DNA of 64,000 nucleotides from Rhodococcus koreensis (GTDB lineage: Bacteria > Actinomycetota > Actinomycetes > Mycobacteriales > Mycobacteriaceae), in assembly GCF_900105905.1 (NCBI RefSeq), contig NZ_FNSV01000005.1, positions 3,224,001 to 3,288,000 on the forward strand. Direction: 5' to 3'. The notes under the pieces are model-generated. The model worked only from the letters and a program-made list of their open reading frames with translations. It had not been told where the DNA came from and made no database searches. Position 1 is the first letter of the stretch. The number at the start of each line of letters is the position of its first letter. This document shows positions 43,112 to 51,620 of the stretch, in pieces. Position numbers and translations under genes: made by a program.

Positions 43112-44167
43112 GTGACCTCGGAAGCACCGGAAAACGGCGACGAGACGGCAGCGCCGACGGAGATCTCACCGACCCTGCTCCGCGACGTCCAGGCCGATCT
43201 CGAGGAGTCGCTGCTGGGTGGGCCCCGCCGGTACACGCGGGCCGAGATCGCCGATATCGCGGGCGTATCGGTCGAGCGAGCGGACCGCCTGTGGGTGTCG
43301 ATGGGGTTCGCGGTCGACATCGACCCGGACAGCGTCATGTTCACCGAGGGGGACGCCGCCGCGCTGAGGACCATCGCGTCACTCGTCGACCGGGGGATCA
43401 TCTCACCGGAACGCGAAGTGGCGGCGGCCCGCGCTCTGGGCCAGTCGTTGTCGCGGCTCGCCGAATGGCAGGTGTCGCTGATCAGCACGCACATCGTCGA
43501 TCAGCTCGCGGGCTCGGCGGGCAGCGACGAGCAGGCGATCCGGGAGCAGGTGCGGGGACTCACCGCCGAGATCCTTCCGGCGGTCGAGTCGCTGCAGGCG
43601 TACGTGTGGCGCAGGCACGTCGCCTCGACCACGGGCCGCAACGTGGGCAATCCCGGTGAGGAGGTCGCGAGCCGGACCCTGGTGGTCGGATTCGCGGACA
43701 TCGTCGGATATACGTCCCTGACGCGTCAGCTCGGTGCCCGGGATCTCGCGGACCTGCTGGAACGCTTCGAGTCGGCCTCGACGACGGTGATCGGCGGGCA
43801 TCAGGGGTGGGTGGTGAAAACGGTCGGCGACGAGGTGATGTTCGCCGTCGAATCGCCGGCCGATGCGGCGGAAATCGCCCTGCAACTCCAGGAGCGGGTC
43901 CTGCCGGACGAGACGGACCCCGAACTGCGGGTCGGTCTGGCGATGGGTCCGGTTCTCGTCCGGTTCGGCGACCTCTACGGTTCCGTCGTCAACACCGCGG
44001 CGCGACTCACCGGTTCGGCGCGTCCCGGCACGGTGCTGATCGACGAGGAACTCGCCCACGAACTCGACGGCGCTCCCGGTTACTACCTCAAACAGCTACG
44101 CCCACGACGCGTTCGAGGGATACGCAGGCTCGAGCAGTTCGTGCTGCGCCGGAACCGGGACGCCTGA
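43112..44167 (+). CDS. Class III adenylate cyclase with N-terminal regulatory domain (Rv2212/Rv1264-like layout)
   Basis: A protein of about 351 residues predicted to make cAMP from ATP. The N-terminal half (about residues 30-170) contains RRYTRAEIADIAGVSVERADRLW, a helix-turn-helix-like start, and then the helical cyclase regulatory domain known from pH-sensing mycobacterial cyclases. The catalytic half has the metal aspartate in VGFADIVGYTS, then VVKTVGDEVMF (substrate lysine and second metal aspartate), and DLYGSVVNTAARLTG, where Asp, Asn and Arg sit at the spacing of D365, N372 and R376 of Rv1625c. All six key residues are present, so it should be active. I prefer the GTG at 43112 (AGAGGA 5 nt upstream) to the one at 43082. 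No membrane segment was seen. Confidence 0.93.
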   Translation: MTSEAPENGDETAAPTEISPTLLRDVQADLEESLLGGPRRYTRAEIADIAGVSVERADRLWVSMGFAVDIDPDSVMFTEGDAAALRTIASLVDRGIISPEREVAAARALGQSLSRLAEWQVSLISTHIVDQLAGSAGSDEQAIREQVRGLTAEILPAVESLQAYVWRRHVASTTGRNVGNPGEEVASRTLVVGFADIVGYTSLTRQLGARDLADLLERFESASTTVIGGHQGWVVKTVGDEVMFAVESPADAAEIALQLQERVLPDETDPELRVGLAMGPVLVRFGDLYGSVVNTAARLTGSARPGTVLIDEELAHELDGAPGYYLKQLRPRRVRGIRRLEQFVLRRNRDA

Positions 44168-44173
44168 CGAGCG

Positions 44174-44278
44174 TCAGCTTCCGAAGGGAAGAGTTCCGGG
44201 CGGGATGGAGTATCCGCTGCTGCCGGCGGCGACGCCGCCCCACGCACCGAGGAGCCAGTTGAGTGCATCAGTGATCAT
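44174..44278 (-). CDS. 34-residue hydrophobic small protein, unrecognised
   Basis: An ATG at 44278 with GGAAGG 7 nt upstream opens a 34-residue frame (MITDALNWLLGAWGG, then VAAGSSGYSIPPGTLPFGS). The first 20 residues could form one amphipathic or membrane-associated helix rich in Trp, Leu and Gly; the tail is Pro/Gly/Ser-rich. It lies between the cyclase stop (convergent, 6 bp) and the TetR gene on the same strand. The good ribosome site and unbiased start make it more than a chance frame. No homologue was recalled. Confidence 0.5.
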   Translation of the reverse strand: MITDALNWLLGAWGGVAAGSSGYSIPPGTLPFGS

Positions 44279-44346
44279 CGAAAAACCTTCCCACACCATT
44301 CATCAGACAGGCGCGGCGTCGGGTGCCGCGCGCACTGCCACGGTAA

Positions 44347-44374
44347 TGACGACAGCCTGAGCTGTCGACGTCAT
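44347..44374 (-). terminator. Hairpin at the end of the TetR gene
   Basis: On the minus strand, TGACG-tcg-ACAGC pairs with GCTGT-CGTCA around a TCAG loop, followed by TTACC. It begins at the stop codon of the TetR gene. The 3-nt bulge weakens it, but it lies where a terminator is expected. Confidence 0.5.
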
Positions 44375-45036
44375 AATGCCTGAGCAGGCGGTATCTCGTG
44401 CAGCGCCGGCGGCCGGGCACCGGCTTCGACCTGCGCGGCGCGTGCCGCGAGGAAGTCGTCGACGATCTGCTCACACGCGGTGCGTCCGAGCGGGGTGAGG
44501 GTGGCGAGCCGGGTGAAGACGAGCGGTCCGAGGAGCTGGGCGAGGGCGAGGTCGTAGTCGAATTTTCCGAGGCGTTCCGCCGCCTCGGGTGTGCCGAAGA
44601 CCTGGTCGAACGCCGCCCGGTACTGCGCGACGATCGTCTGCCGGAGCGTCCGCAGTTCCGGTTTGTCCGACTGGGCGGCGTCCGCGCTCGAGTAGTCGTC
44701 CAGCGCGGGGCCCATGCCCAGCCAGCACATCGCCGTCACGTTCATGGGGGCACTCTCGATGAGTTTCGCCTGACTGACCATCAACTCGACCAGCCGGTCG
44801 CGGAGGTCGCCTTCGGCGGGCACCGTCGGGGCCGGCGGAATCAGCCGCCCGAACGCCGCGGCCACCAGTTCGGTGCCGTTGTCGAAATGCCGGTAGAGCG
44901 TGGCACGAGCCACCTTCGCCAGCGTGGTGACGGCGTCGATGGTGACGGCGTCCGTGCCGCCCTTCGCGAGGAGAGTTGTCGCGGCGTCGAGAAGTCGCGC
45001 ACGCGAGCGCTGCCTGCGGGGATCCTGCTCGGTCAT
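44371..45036 (-). CDS. TetR-family repressor of the adjacent MFS pump
   Basis: A 221-residue protein. Its N-terminal helix-turn-helix is readable as ARLLDAATTLLAKGGTDAVTI, DAVTTLAKVARATLYRHFDN. The C-terminal helical domain would bind the inducer. It is divergent from a DHA2 efflux gene, with a perfect 9-bp inverted repeat between that overlaps both likely promoters. This is the standard plan of a drug-sensing local repressor. I use the ATG at 45036; a GTG at 45042 is possible. Confidence 0.93.
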   Translation of the reverse strand: MTEQDPRRQRSRARLLDAATTLLAKGGTDAVTIDAVTTLAKVARATLYRHFDNGTELVAAAFGRLIPPAPTVPAEGDLRDRLVELMVSQAKLIESAPMNVTAMCWLGMGPALDDYSSADAAQSDKPELRTLRQTIVAQYRAAFDQVFGTPEAAERLGKFDYDLALAQLLGPLVFTRLATLTPLGRTACEQIVDDFLAARAAQVEAGARPPALHEIPPAQAL

Positions 45037-45075
45037 CTGCACCGCCCGTTCCTGCCACTGCCCGACCTCTTGTGA

Positions 45076-45104
45076 ACTGTCAGTCTACCAACGATACTGA
45101 CAGT
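45076..45104. promoter_or_regulatory. Operator ACTGTCAGT-N11-ACTGACAGT between TetR and MFS genes
   Basis: The 9-bp arms 45076-45084 and 45096-45104 are perfect inverse copies. GATACT (45093-45098, plus strand) and TAGACT (minus strand, about 45088-45083) are -10 candidates inside the element. Binding here would block both genes. Confidence 0.8.
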
Positions 45105-45128
45105 CTTATTTCTATCGGGAGGAGTGTC

Positions 45129-46712
45129 GTGCACGCTCGGAACGAGGCATCGCAGGAACAGCAGGAACAACCGGAGAACGCCGGCTGGACCCTGCGGCAG
45201 ATATGGATGCTCACGGTCTCGTGCTGCGCCGTCGCCCTCGTCGTCGCGGCGATGGCGGCCCTCAACACCGCGCTCCCCGACCTCGCCCGCGACACGGGTG
45301 CGACGCAGAGTCAGCTGACGTGGATCGTCGACGGCTACACCCTGACCCTGGCCGCCCTGCTGCTTCCGGCGGGCGCGCTCGGCGACCGGTACGGCAGGCG
45401 TGGGCTGCTCATGGTCGGACTGTTGATCTTCGGCGCGTCCACCGCGATCCCCCTCGTCAACGACGCACCCGAGTGGATCATCGGCTCCCGGGCGATGGCG
45501 GGCGTCGGCGCCGCCCTCGTCATGCCCGCCACACTGTCGCTGCTCACGTCGGGTTTTCCGCCGGCACACCGGGGCCGGGCCGTGGGCATCTGGTCGGGTG
45601 TCGCCGGTTCCGGCGCGATCGCCGGCCTGCTGGTCTCCGGATTCCTGCTCGAGAAGTGGTCGTGGCACGCCATCTTCATCGGCCTCACCGTGGTGTCCGC
45701 GTTGATCTTCGTCACGGGCTTCACCATCTCGTCGTCCCGGGAGTCGCAGCGCCCACCGCTGGACCTGCCCGGCACCGGCCTGATCGCCGCCGCGGTCGGC
45801 CTGTTCGTCCTGGGAACCATCGAGGCGCCGCAGCGCGGCTGGCTGGATCCCGTCGTGCTCGGACTGCTCGTCGGCGGACTCGCCGCCGCGGCCGCGTTCG
45901 CCCTCGTGGAACTCCGCAGAAAACATCCCCTGCTCGACGTCCGGCTGTTCGCCAACCGCGCGTTCGGCTCGGGGTCGATGTCGCTTCTGCTGCAGTTCCT
46001 CGCCTCACTCGGCCTGTTCTTCCTGCTCGTCCAGTACCTGCAACTGGTGCTGGACTACTCGCCTCTGCAGTCGGCGCTCGCGCTCGCTCCCCTCGCCGTG
46101 CCGGTGGTGGCGATGTCCGCGGTCATGCCGATGCTCGTCCCGCACGTCGGGCTGCGGCCGCTACTCGCGTCCGGCTCCGCGCTGCTCGGCCTGGGCATTC
46201 TCCTGCTGGTGCGGCTCGACGCGCATTCGAGTTACGCGGAGGTGTGCGCCCCGCTCATCGTGGCCGCTTTCGGGATAGGACTGTGCACGGCGCCCGCGAC
46301 GGCGGCCATCGTGCAGAACACTCCCGACGAGAAGCAGGGTGTCGCATCGGCCGTCAACGACACGGCGCGTGAGATCGGTTCGGCCATCGGGGTCGCGCTC
46401 GCGGGCAGCGTCCTGGCCGCTGGTTACGGCAGGCATGTGCAGCCGGCGGTCGACGCCGTTCCGGAGGCCGCGAAGGAGCCGGTGTCGAGTTCGCTGGCGG
46501 CGGCGCTGCAGGTCGCCGACGTCGCCGGCCCGCAGGGTGAGCAACTGGCGACGTTCGCCCGGGATTCGTTCCTGAAGGGTTTCGACGAGGCGTCCATCGT
46601 TCTGGCCTGCGTGCTGTTCTGCGCATCATTGCTGCTCGCGGTGTGGGCGCCCGGGCGGAAGGGGTCCGCACCGAGGGCTGAATCGCCGCAGGAACTGGCC
46701 GAGATCGACTGA
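45129..46712 (+). CDS. MFS drug-efflux transporter, DHA2-type
   Basis: A 527-residue proton antiporter. Segment 1 ends in AALNTALPDLARDTGATQSQL, motif A is GALGDRYGRRGLLMVG, motif B is GSRAMAGVGAALVMPATLSLL, and motif C is WSGVAGSGAIAGLLVSGFLLE. About 14 membrane segments are present, with a large extracellular loop between the last two (HVQPAVDAVPEAAKEPVSS). The GTG has GGGAGGAG at proper spacing. Control by the divergent TetR repressor is inferred from the operator. Confidence 0.93.
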   Translation: MHARNEASQEQQEQPENAGWTLRQIWMLTVSCCAVALVVAAMAALNTALPDLARDTGATQSQLTWIVDGYTLTLAALLLPAGALGDRYGRRGLLMVGLLIFGASTAIPLVNDAPEWIIGSRAMAGVGAALVMPATLSLLTSGFPPAHRGRAVGIWSGVAGSGAIAGLLVSGFLLEKWSWHAIFIGLTVVSALIFVTGFTISSSRESQRPPLDLPGTGLIAAAVGLFVLGTIEAPQRGWLDPVVLGLLVGGLAAAAAFALVELRRKHPLLDVRLFANRAFGSGSMSLLLQFLASLGLFFLLVQYLQLVLDYSPLQSALALAPLAVPVVAMSAVMPMLVPHVGLRPLLASGSALLGLGILLLVRLDAHSSYAEVCAPLIVAAFGIGLCTAPATAAIVQNTPDEKQGVASAVNDTAREIGSAIGVALAGSVLAAGYGRHVQPAVDAVPEAAKEPVSSSLAAALQVADVAGPQGEQLATFARDSFLKGFDEASIVLACVLFCASLLLAVWAPGRKGSAPRAESPQELAEID

Positions 46713-46748
46713 GCGGACGTTGCCCTTGTGACCGCCGTCGCTGTATCG

Positions 46749-46818
46749 TTCAGTATCAGTAACTGAATGTCACAGTTAGTTGACCGCCCAAATCACAGAT
46801 CAACTAGTCACAGATCAA
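46749..46818 (+). promoter_or_regulatory. Inverted and direct repeats before the AurF-like gene
   Basis: TTCAGT (46749-46754) and ACTGAA (46762-46767) form an inverted repeat with a 7-bp spacer. Further on, TCACAGATCAA occurs twice, at 46793-46803 and 46808-46818, a 15-bp period. The first element looks like a TetR-type operator. The direct repeats lie between it and the ribosome site, so they are in the leader of the mRNA. Confidence 0.55.
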
Positions 46819-46827
46819 GGGGTAGTG

Positions 46828-47724
46828 ATGACCGCATCGATCGTCGTCTCCGACCGCGAAGAGACCGCCCAGCGCTTGCTGGCGTCGTCGGCACGCAAGT
46901 CCTACGACCCGATGGTCGAGGTCGACTGGGAAGCACCGATCCCCGAAGACAAGTTCGGTCTCACCCCCGAGTGGAGCACGCTCTACGGCACGGCCCTCTG
47001 GGACGAGATGACCGACGAGCAGAAGATCGAACTCACCAAGCACGAGGCCGCCAGCGTCTCCAGCGTCGGACTGTGGTTCGAGATCCTTCTCATGCAGATG
47101 CTCCTGCGCGACGTGTACGGCCGCGACAAGCACTCGCGGCACGTCCAGTTCGCCCTCACCGAGGTCGCGGACGAGTGCCGCCACTCGGTGATGTTCGCCC
47201 GCGCGGGCGAACGCCTGAACATGCCGAGCTACGGCCCCCATCCGGTGATCCACAAGCTCGGGCGTATCTGGGGTGGCTTCTTCCGGGGCGCCAACGCGTA
47301 TGCCAGCGTGATGGCCGCCGAGGAGATCCTCGACATGATGCAGCGCGACTTCATGAAGGACGAGCGCGTGCAGCCCGTCACCCGCACGGTGAGCAAGATC
47401 CACGTCCTCGAAGAGGCCCGCCACATCCGCTTCGCTCGCGAGGAGGTCGGACGACGCATCCAGGGCGCCAGCTGGGCCCGCCTCCAGATCGAGCGGCTCA
47501 ACACCGCCGCGGTCGTGTACTTCGTGATGAAGAGCATGATCCGCAAGGAGGTCTACGAGAACGCCGGCCTCGACCCGAAGCGGGCCGCCGCCGAGGCCAG
47601 GAGCAACCAGCACTACAAGGACACCGTCCGGACGTCCGGTTCCAAGTTGATGCAGTTCCTCGATGGCGTCGGCCTCGTCGGCGGCCCGTCGAAGCGCCTC
47701 TACAAGAGGGTCCATCTCCTCTGA
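46828..47724 (+). CDS. AurF-like di-iron oxygenase
   Basis: A 298-residue protein of the p-aminobenzoate N-oxygenase/ferritin-like group. The metal ligands are visible in family order: Glu in TKHEAASVSS, ExxH in VADECRHSVMF, Glu in SVMAAEEILDMM, and H-x3-E-x2-H in KIHVLEEARHIRF. That is the full AurF set, so a di-iron centre is expected. AurF oxidises aromatic amines; the substrate here is not known, and no biosynthetic partner is next to it. AAGGGG lies 5 nt before the ATG. Repeats upstream suggest repressor control. It is convergent with the SulP fusion (1 bp apart). Confidence 0.88.
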   Translation: MTASIVVSDREETAQRLLASSARKSYDPMVEVDWEAPIPEDKFGLTPEWSTLYGTALWDEMTDEQKIELTKHEAASVSSVGLWFEILLMQMLLRDVYGRDKHSRHVQFALTEVADECRHSVMFARAGERLNMPSYGPHPVIHKLGRIWGGFFRGANAYASVMAAEEILDMMQRDFMKDERVQPVTRTVSKIHVLEEARHIRFAREEVGRRIQGASWARLQIERLNTAAVVYFVMKSMIRKEVYENAGLDPKRAAAEARSNQHYKDTVRTSGSKLMQFLDGVGLVGGPSKRLYKRVHLL

Positions 47725-47725
47725 A

Positions 47726-50002
47726 TCATGTCGGCACGTGGTCCAGGTAGGACACACCGGTCGAGGTGATCTCGAGTACGCGCGCGGACGGAATGTCGAA
47801 GAACATTCCCGCGACGCGTACTCGGCCCTCGGCCGCTGCCGCACCGACGAGGGGATGGCGCCCGAGGGTTTGCACCTGGACCGCCACGTTCACCATGCCC
47901 AGCTGGTCGACTTCGTCGAATCCCAGTTCTGCCGCTGCACGCGCCACCGGGTGACCGCCGAGGAACGCCTTGCGGCTCGGCTGCGCGAACGTCAGCCACT
48001 GCTCGACGGCCCCCTCGGATCCGTCCGTGTCTGCCTGCGCCTCTGCCAGGACGGCCTTCATCGCGCCGCAGCCGGAGTGGCCGCACACGATCACCGAGCT
48101 GACCTCGAGTTCGTCGAGCGCGAAGGCCAGGCCCGCTTCGACGGACACGTCCTGCTTCCCGGTCGGGACGAGGTTGCCCACGTTGCGCACCGTGAACAGG
48201 TCGCCGGGACCGCTGCTGGTGATCACGTTCGGCACGATGCGTGAATCGGAGCAGGTGAGGAACAGCGAGTCGGGGCGCTGCCCGTCCCGCAGGTCGTCGA
48301 GGTGCGGCTGCAGTTGCGCCGCGTTGCGCCGGTGGTACTCCGACACTCCCGCGAGGACGGGTCGCAGCGCCGCCGGTGTGGTGGTCTCCGCGGTGTCGTG
48401 GTGCCGCGGCTGCCAGCTCTTCCACGGGGCGAACCCGCGGGGGCTCGCCACGCCGACGCCGCGCCGGGGCGGCGACGCACCCACGGCGTTCATGTCGACG
48501 GGACCGAGCGCGTCGATCACGACGGTTCCGCCGTTGTTCTCGTAGTGCCGCTTCCAGTCGTCGATCGCTTCGAACATGGCGTGGTCGAGGAAGTCGACCG
48601 CCAATTCCACGGTGACGTGTGCGCCCGCGGGGACCTTCGCGAGTAGCCCGGTCAGTGCGGGCATGGACAGGAAGCTGCACGACCCCTCGACGGTCACGCG
48701 CCACCGCCCGGAGTCCTCGGATCCGATGGGTTCGGCGCGCATCCTGGGGTGGATGACCCGCCACAGCAGCAGGACCACCGCGAGTGCGAGACCGATGATC
48801 ACGCCCTCGAGCAGGTTCAGGAAGACCACACCGGTCACGGTCACGCCGTACACCCACAGGTCGCCGGTGCGTCGCGCGGTACGCAGATGCGCCATCTTGA
48901 CGAGCTGGATGCCGATCACGATGAGCAGTCCGGCGAGCGCGGCCATCGGGATCTGCTCGACCAGCGCGGTGAGCAGTGCGGCGAAGACGAGGATCCAGAC
49001 GCCGTGCAGGACGGCGGACGCCCGGGTCTTCGCCCCGGCTGCGACGTTGGTGGAGCTGCGCACGATGACACCGGTGACCGGCAGGCCGCCGATGAGACCC
49101 GAGATCATGTTGGCCGAGCCTTGCCCGACGAGTTCCCGATTGAACTCCGACCGGGTCCCGCCGTGCATCTTGTCGACGGCCACCGCGGAGAGCAGGCTCT
49201 CGACGCTGGCGATCAGCGCGACCGTCAGCACACCGGTGGCCACGGCGAGCCACGGACCGTCCGGCATCGAGGGCAGCGCCACGGCGTCGAAAAGGGAGCC
49301 GTCCAACGTGATTCGATCGAGGTCGAACGGGAGAACCAGGGACAGAACGGTGGCGGCGACGACGGCGACCAGCGGCCCCGGGAGCACCTTCAGCTTGCCG
49401 GGAATCTTCTTCCAGAACAGCAGGACGGCGATGACCACCGCTCCCACGAGGACGTCGCCGTACCGGGCGGACGTCAGCTGTCCGGGCAGCTGGGTGATGT
49501 TCTCGACGGTCGAGCTGTGCGAGCTGCCGCCGAGGAGGACGTGAATCTGCTGGAGGGCGATCGTGATTCCGATGCCGGCCAGCATGGCGTGGACGACGAC
49601 CGGCGCGATGGCCAGGGCGGCACGGGCAATTCTACTGAGCCCGAAGATGATTTGAAGGAATCCGGCGGCGACGGTGATCGCACAGGTCGCCTTCCAGCCG
49701 AAGGTGGCGACCAATTCTGCTACCACCACGGTCAATCCGGCGGCGGGACCACTGACCTGGAGCGGTGAGCCACCGACGGAACCCGCCACCACACCGCCGA
49801 CGATCGCGGCGATGAGACCCGCCATGATCGGGGCGTCGGACGCGATGGCGATGCCGAGCGACAGGGGCAGGGCGACGAGGAAGACGACGAGCGACGCGGG
49901 TAGGTCGTATCGCGCGTTATTTCGCCACCTTTCGCCGCGGGTCGGTCCGGGGGCGGGGGCACCGGATGGGGGTGCTTTCTCGTTCTCGAGGATCGACGAC
50001 AT
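47726..50002 (-). CDS. SulP anion transporter fused to beta-carbonic anhydrase (Rv3273-like)
   Basis: A 758-residue fusion. Residues about 30-420 form the SulP permease with ten or more membrane segments and the signature-like LPASLVVFLVALPLSLGIAIA start, GSPLQVSGPAAGLTV and GTRSEFNRELVGQGSANMIS. A STAS-like domain follows (about 440-540, ending VDMNAVGAS). Residues about 560-755 form a beta-carbonic anhydrase with zinc ligands Cys and Asp in TCSDSRI and His and Cys in CGHSGCGAM. It probably imports bicarbonate and interconverts it with CO2. M. tuberculosis Rv3273 has the same order. Confidence 0.95.
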   Translation of the reverse strand: MSSILENEKAPPSGAPAPGPTRGERWRNNARYDLPASLVVFLVALPLSLGIAIASDAPIMAGLIAAIVGGVVAGSVGGSPLQVSGPAAGLTVVVAELVATFGWKATCAITVAAGFLQIIFGLSRIARAALAIAPVVVHAMLAGIGITIALQQIHVLLGGSSHSSTVENITQLPGQLTSARYGDVLVGAVVIAVLLFWKKIPGKLKVLPGPLVAVVAATVLSLVLPFDLDRITLDGSLFDAVALPSMPDGPWLAVATGVLTVALIASVESLLSAVAVDKMHGGTRSEFNRELVGQGSANMISGLIGGLPVTGVIVRSSTNVAAGAKTRASAVLHGVWILVFAALLTALVEQIPMAALAGLLIVIGIQLVKMAHLRTARRTGDLWVYGVTVTGVVFLNLLEGVIIGLALAVVLLLWRVIHPRMRAEPIGSEDSGRWRVTVEGSCSFLSMPALTGLLAKVPAGAHVTVELAVDFLDHAMFEAIDDWKRHYENNGGTVVIDALGPVDMNAVGASPPRRGVGVASPRGFAPWKSWQPRHHDTAETTTPAALRPVLAGVSEYHRRNAAQLQPHLDDLRDGQRPDSLFLTCSDSRIVPNVITSSGPGDLFTVRNVGNLVPTGKQDVSVEAGLAFALDELEVSSVIVCGHSGCGAMKAVLAEAQADTDGSEGAVEQWLTFAQPSRKAFLGGHPVARAAAELGFDEVDQLGMVNVAVQVQTLGRHPLVGAAAAEGRVRVAGMFFDIPSARVLEITSTGVSYLDHVPT

Positions 50003-50107
50003 GTCGACACCCTACGGGCGGAGACCGACGAAACGCCCGAAACGGACGCGATCCTGTGGCATGTGTCACTGTGGCAGCACTTTTCGCCCAGTTGAATCGA
50101 AAACTAT

Positions 50108-50121
50108 TGGACAACAGTCCA
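50108..50121. promoter_or_regulatory. Short palindrome before the SulP-carbonic anhydrase gene
   Basis: TGGAC-AACA-GTCCA lies 106 bp upstream of the SulP start in an AT-richer patch (50088-50150) that stands out from the local composition. It may be an operator or part of the promoter; the arms are short. Confidence 0.35.
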
Positions 50122-50177
50122 TTACATGAAGATTAAAGTACGTAAAGTTCACACCGGGCGGCCTCGTACCGTGAGAA

Positions 50178-50212
50178 GTGCCGGTCACCGCCCCGAAGAC
50201 GGCGACCGGCAC
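50178..50212 (-). terminator. Hairpin after the MatC-like gene
   Basis: GTGCCGGTC (50178-50186) and GACCGGCAC (50204-50212) are perfect arms, 13 bp past the stop of the three-gene operon. On the minus strand it is followed by TTCTC, so it is a weak but well-placed terminator. Confidence 0.6.
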
Positions 50213-50224
50213 TGCCCGGAAGAG

Positions 50225-51592
50225 CTACACGGACGTCGGCACGACGACCAGCGCCCAGACGAACATCGGGGCCGACAGCACGATCAGGCCGCAATAGGCG
50301 AGCATCTTGCGCTGGAACCGCGCCTTGTCCTCGACCTGTGCGTTGGCGAGCACCATCACGCCGTTCGTCGAGAACGGGCTGACGTCGACCACTGTCGCGG
50401 AGAACGCCAGGGCGGCGACGAATCCCACGGCGCCCACCTCCCCCATCGCGAGCATCGGCGCGGCGAGGGGCAGTGCGATGCCGAGCGTGCCGATCGACGA
50501 TCCGAACGCGGAGATGATCGCGACCGCGTAGCAGAGGATCAACGCGGTCAGCAACGGCGAACCGAGAGCCGACGCCGCGTCACCGAGGAAGTCGAGCGTG
50601 CCGTTCTGCGTCATGACCGCCATGTAGGTGAGCATCCCGCACACGAGCACCACGGCGGGCCATGCCACGTTGTCGACGACCTTGGGGTGCGACTTGGGCG
50701 CCATCAACAGCAGGACCGCGCTGATGCAGATCGCGCTGACGCCTACGTCGATTCCGAACGCGACCGACCCGACGACGAGGAACCCGATGCCCGCGAGCGT
50801 CGCGAACCGGTACCTGTCCATCTTCACCGGCTTCATGCCCTCGTGACTCAGCGCTTCCTCGATGACCTCGCGATCGGTGAGCGTCGCGGTGTTCCCGCCC
50901 GGACCGCCGGCGGGGGCGCCACCACCGGACGACCGGCGCGAGGAACCGCCGAATCCGCCGCCGTCGGAGGTCTCCCCGACCGGGCGCGGGGTGCGGCGCC
51001 CGATCAGGTCGAGGCCGTAGATCAGGAACAGCACGATCGCGATGGCCAGGTTGAGGACGAACGGCAGGGCGAACAGGACCAGCGGGTTCGCCCCCACGCC
51101 GGTGGAGTCCATCAGTCCGTTGATGAACGCGCCGTAGAGGTTGATGGGCGAGAACGCGCAGGCCAGGGCGCCGTGGCTGATCACCATGCCCATGAGGAAC
51201 GGATTGATCTTGTTCTTCGCCGCGAGGGGCATCGCGATGGGGGCGAGCATCCCGACCGCGAGCACGGACCCGAGTGCCATCAGCAGCCCGGACAGCAGGA
51301 ACATCATCCACAGGATCGCCCACCGCCTGCCGCGCACGAGGCGCAGCGAGGCCTCGATGACGAGGTCGATGGTCCCGTTCGTCTTCGCGATGGCGAACAG
51401 CAGCGTGATGCCGCCGACGATGATGAACGTGCTGCCGGGGAAGGCGTCGATGATGTCCTCGACCGGGATCCCGGACACCCAGCCGCCGATGACGAATGCT
51501 CCGGCGAACGCGAGGATGCCCATGTTGATCGGGGTGAGTGTCGCCACGGTGAAGATCGCGATCAGAGCGACGATGGAGATTGCGTAGACCAT
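50225..51592 (-). CDS. MatC-like dicarboxylate carrier
   Basis: A 455-residue ion-transporter-superfamily permease with about 11-12 membrane segments. It resembles the MatC malonate carrier at the N-terminus (PINMGILAFAGAFVIGGWVSG, FPGSTFIIVGGITLLF). The repeated hairpin/loop regions are FSPINLYGAFINGL and DVSPFSTNGVMVLANAQV. The middle loop (about residues 215-250) is very Gly/Ser-rich (GGGFGGSSRRSSGGGAPAGG). It is the last gene of an operon, 28 bp after the lyase gene, so it probably imports the operon's dicarboxylate substrate. GAAAGG precedes the ATG. Confidence 0.85.
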   Translation of the reverse strand: MVYAISIVALIAIFTVATLTPINMGILAFAGAFVIGGWVSGIPVEDIIDAFPGSTFIIVGGITLLFAIAKTNGTIDLVIEASLRLVRGRRWAILWMMFLLSGLLMALGSVLAVGMLAPIAMPLAAKNKINPFLMGMVISHGALACAFSPINLYGAFINGLMDSTGVGANPLVLFALPFVLNLAIAIVLFLIYGLDLIGRRTPRPVGETSDGGGFGGSSRRSSGGGAPAGGPGGNTATLTDREVIEEALSHEGMKPVKMDRYRFATLAGIGFLVVGSVAFGIDVGVSAICISAVLLLMAPKSHPKVVDNVAWPAVVLVCGMLTYMAVMTQNGTLDFLGDAASALGSPLLTALILCYAVAIISAFGSSIGTLGIALPLAAPMLAMGEVGAVGFVAALAFSATVVDVSPFSTNGVMVLANAQVEDKARFQRKMLAYCGLIVLSAPMFVWALVVVPTSV

Positions 51593-51620
51593 GGTCGGCC
51601 TTTCGGGGTGAGTGCGCAGT

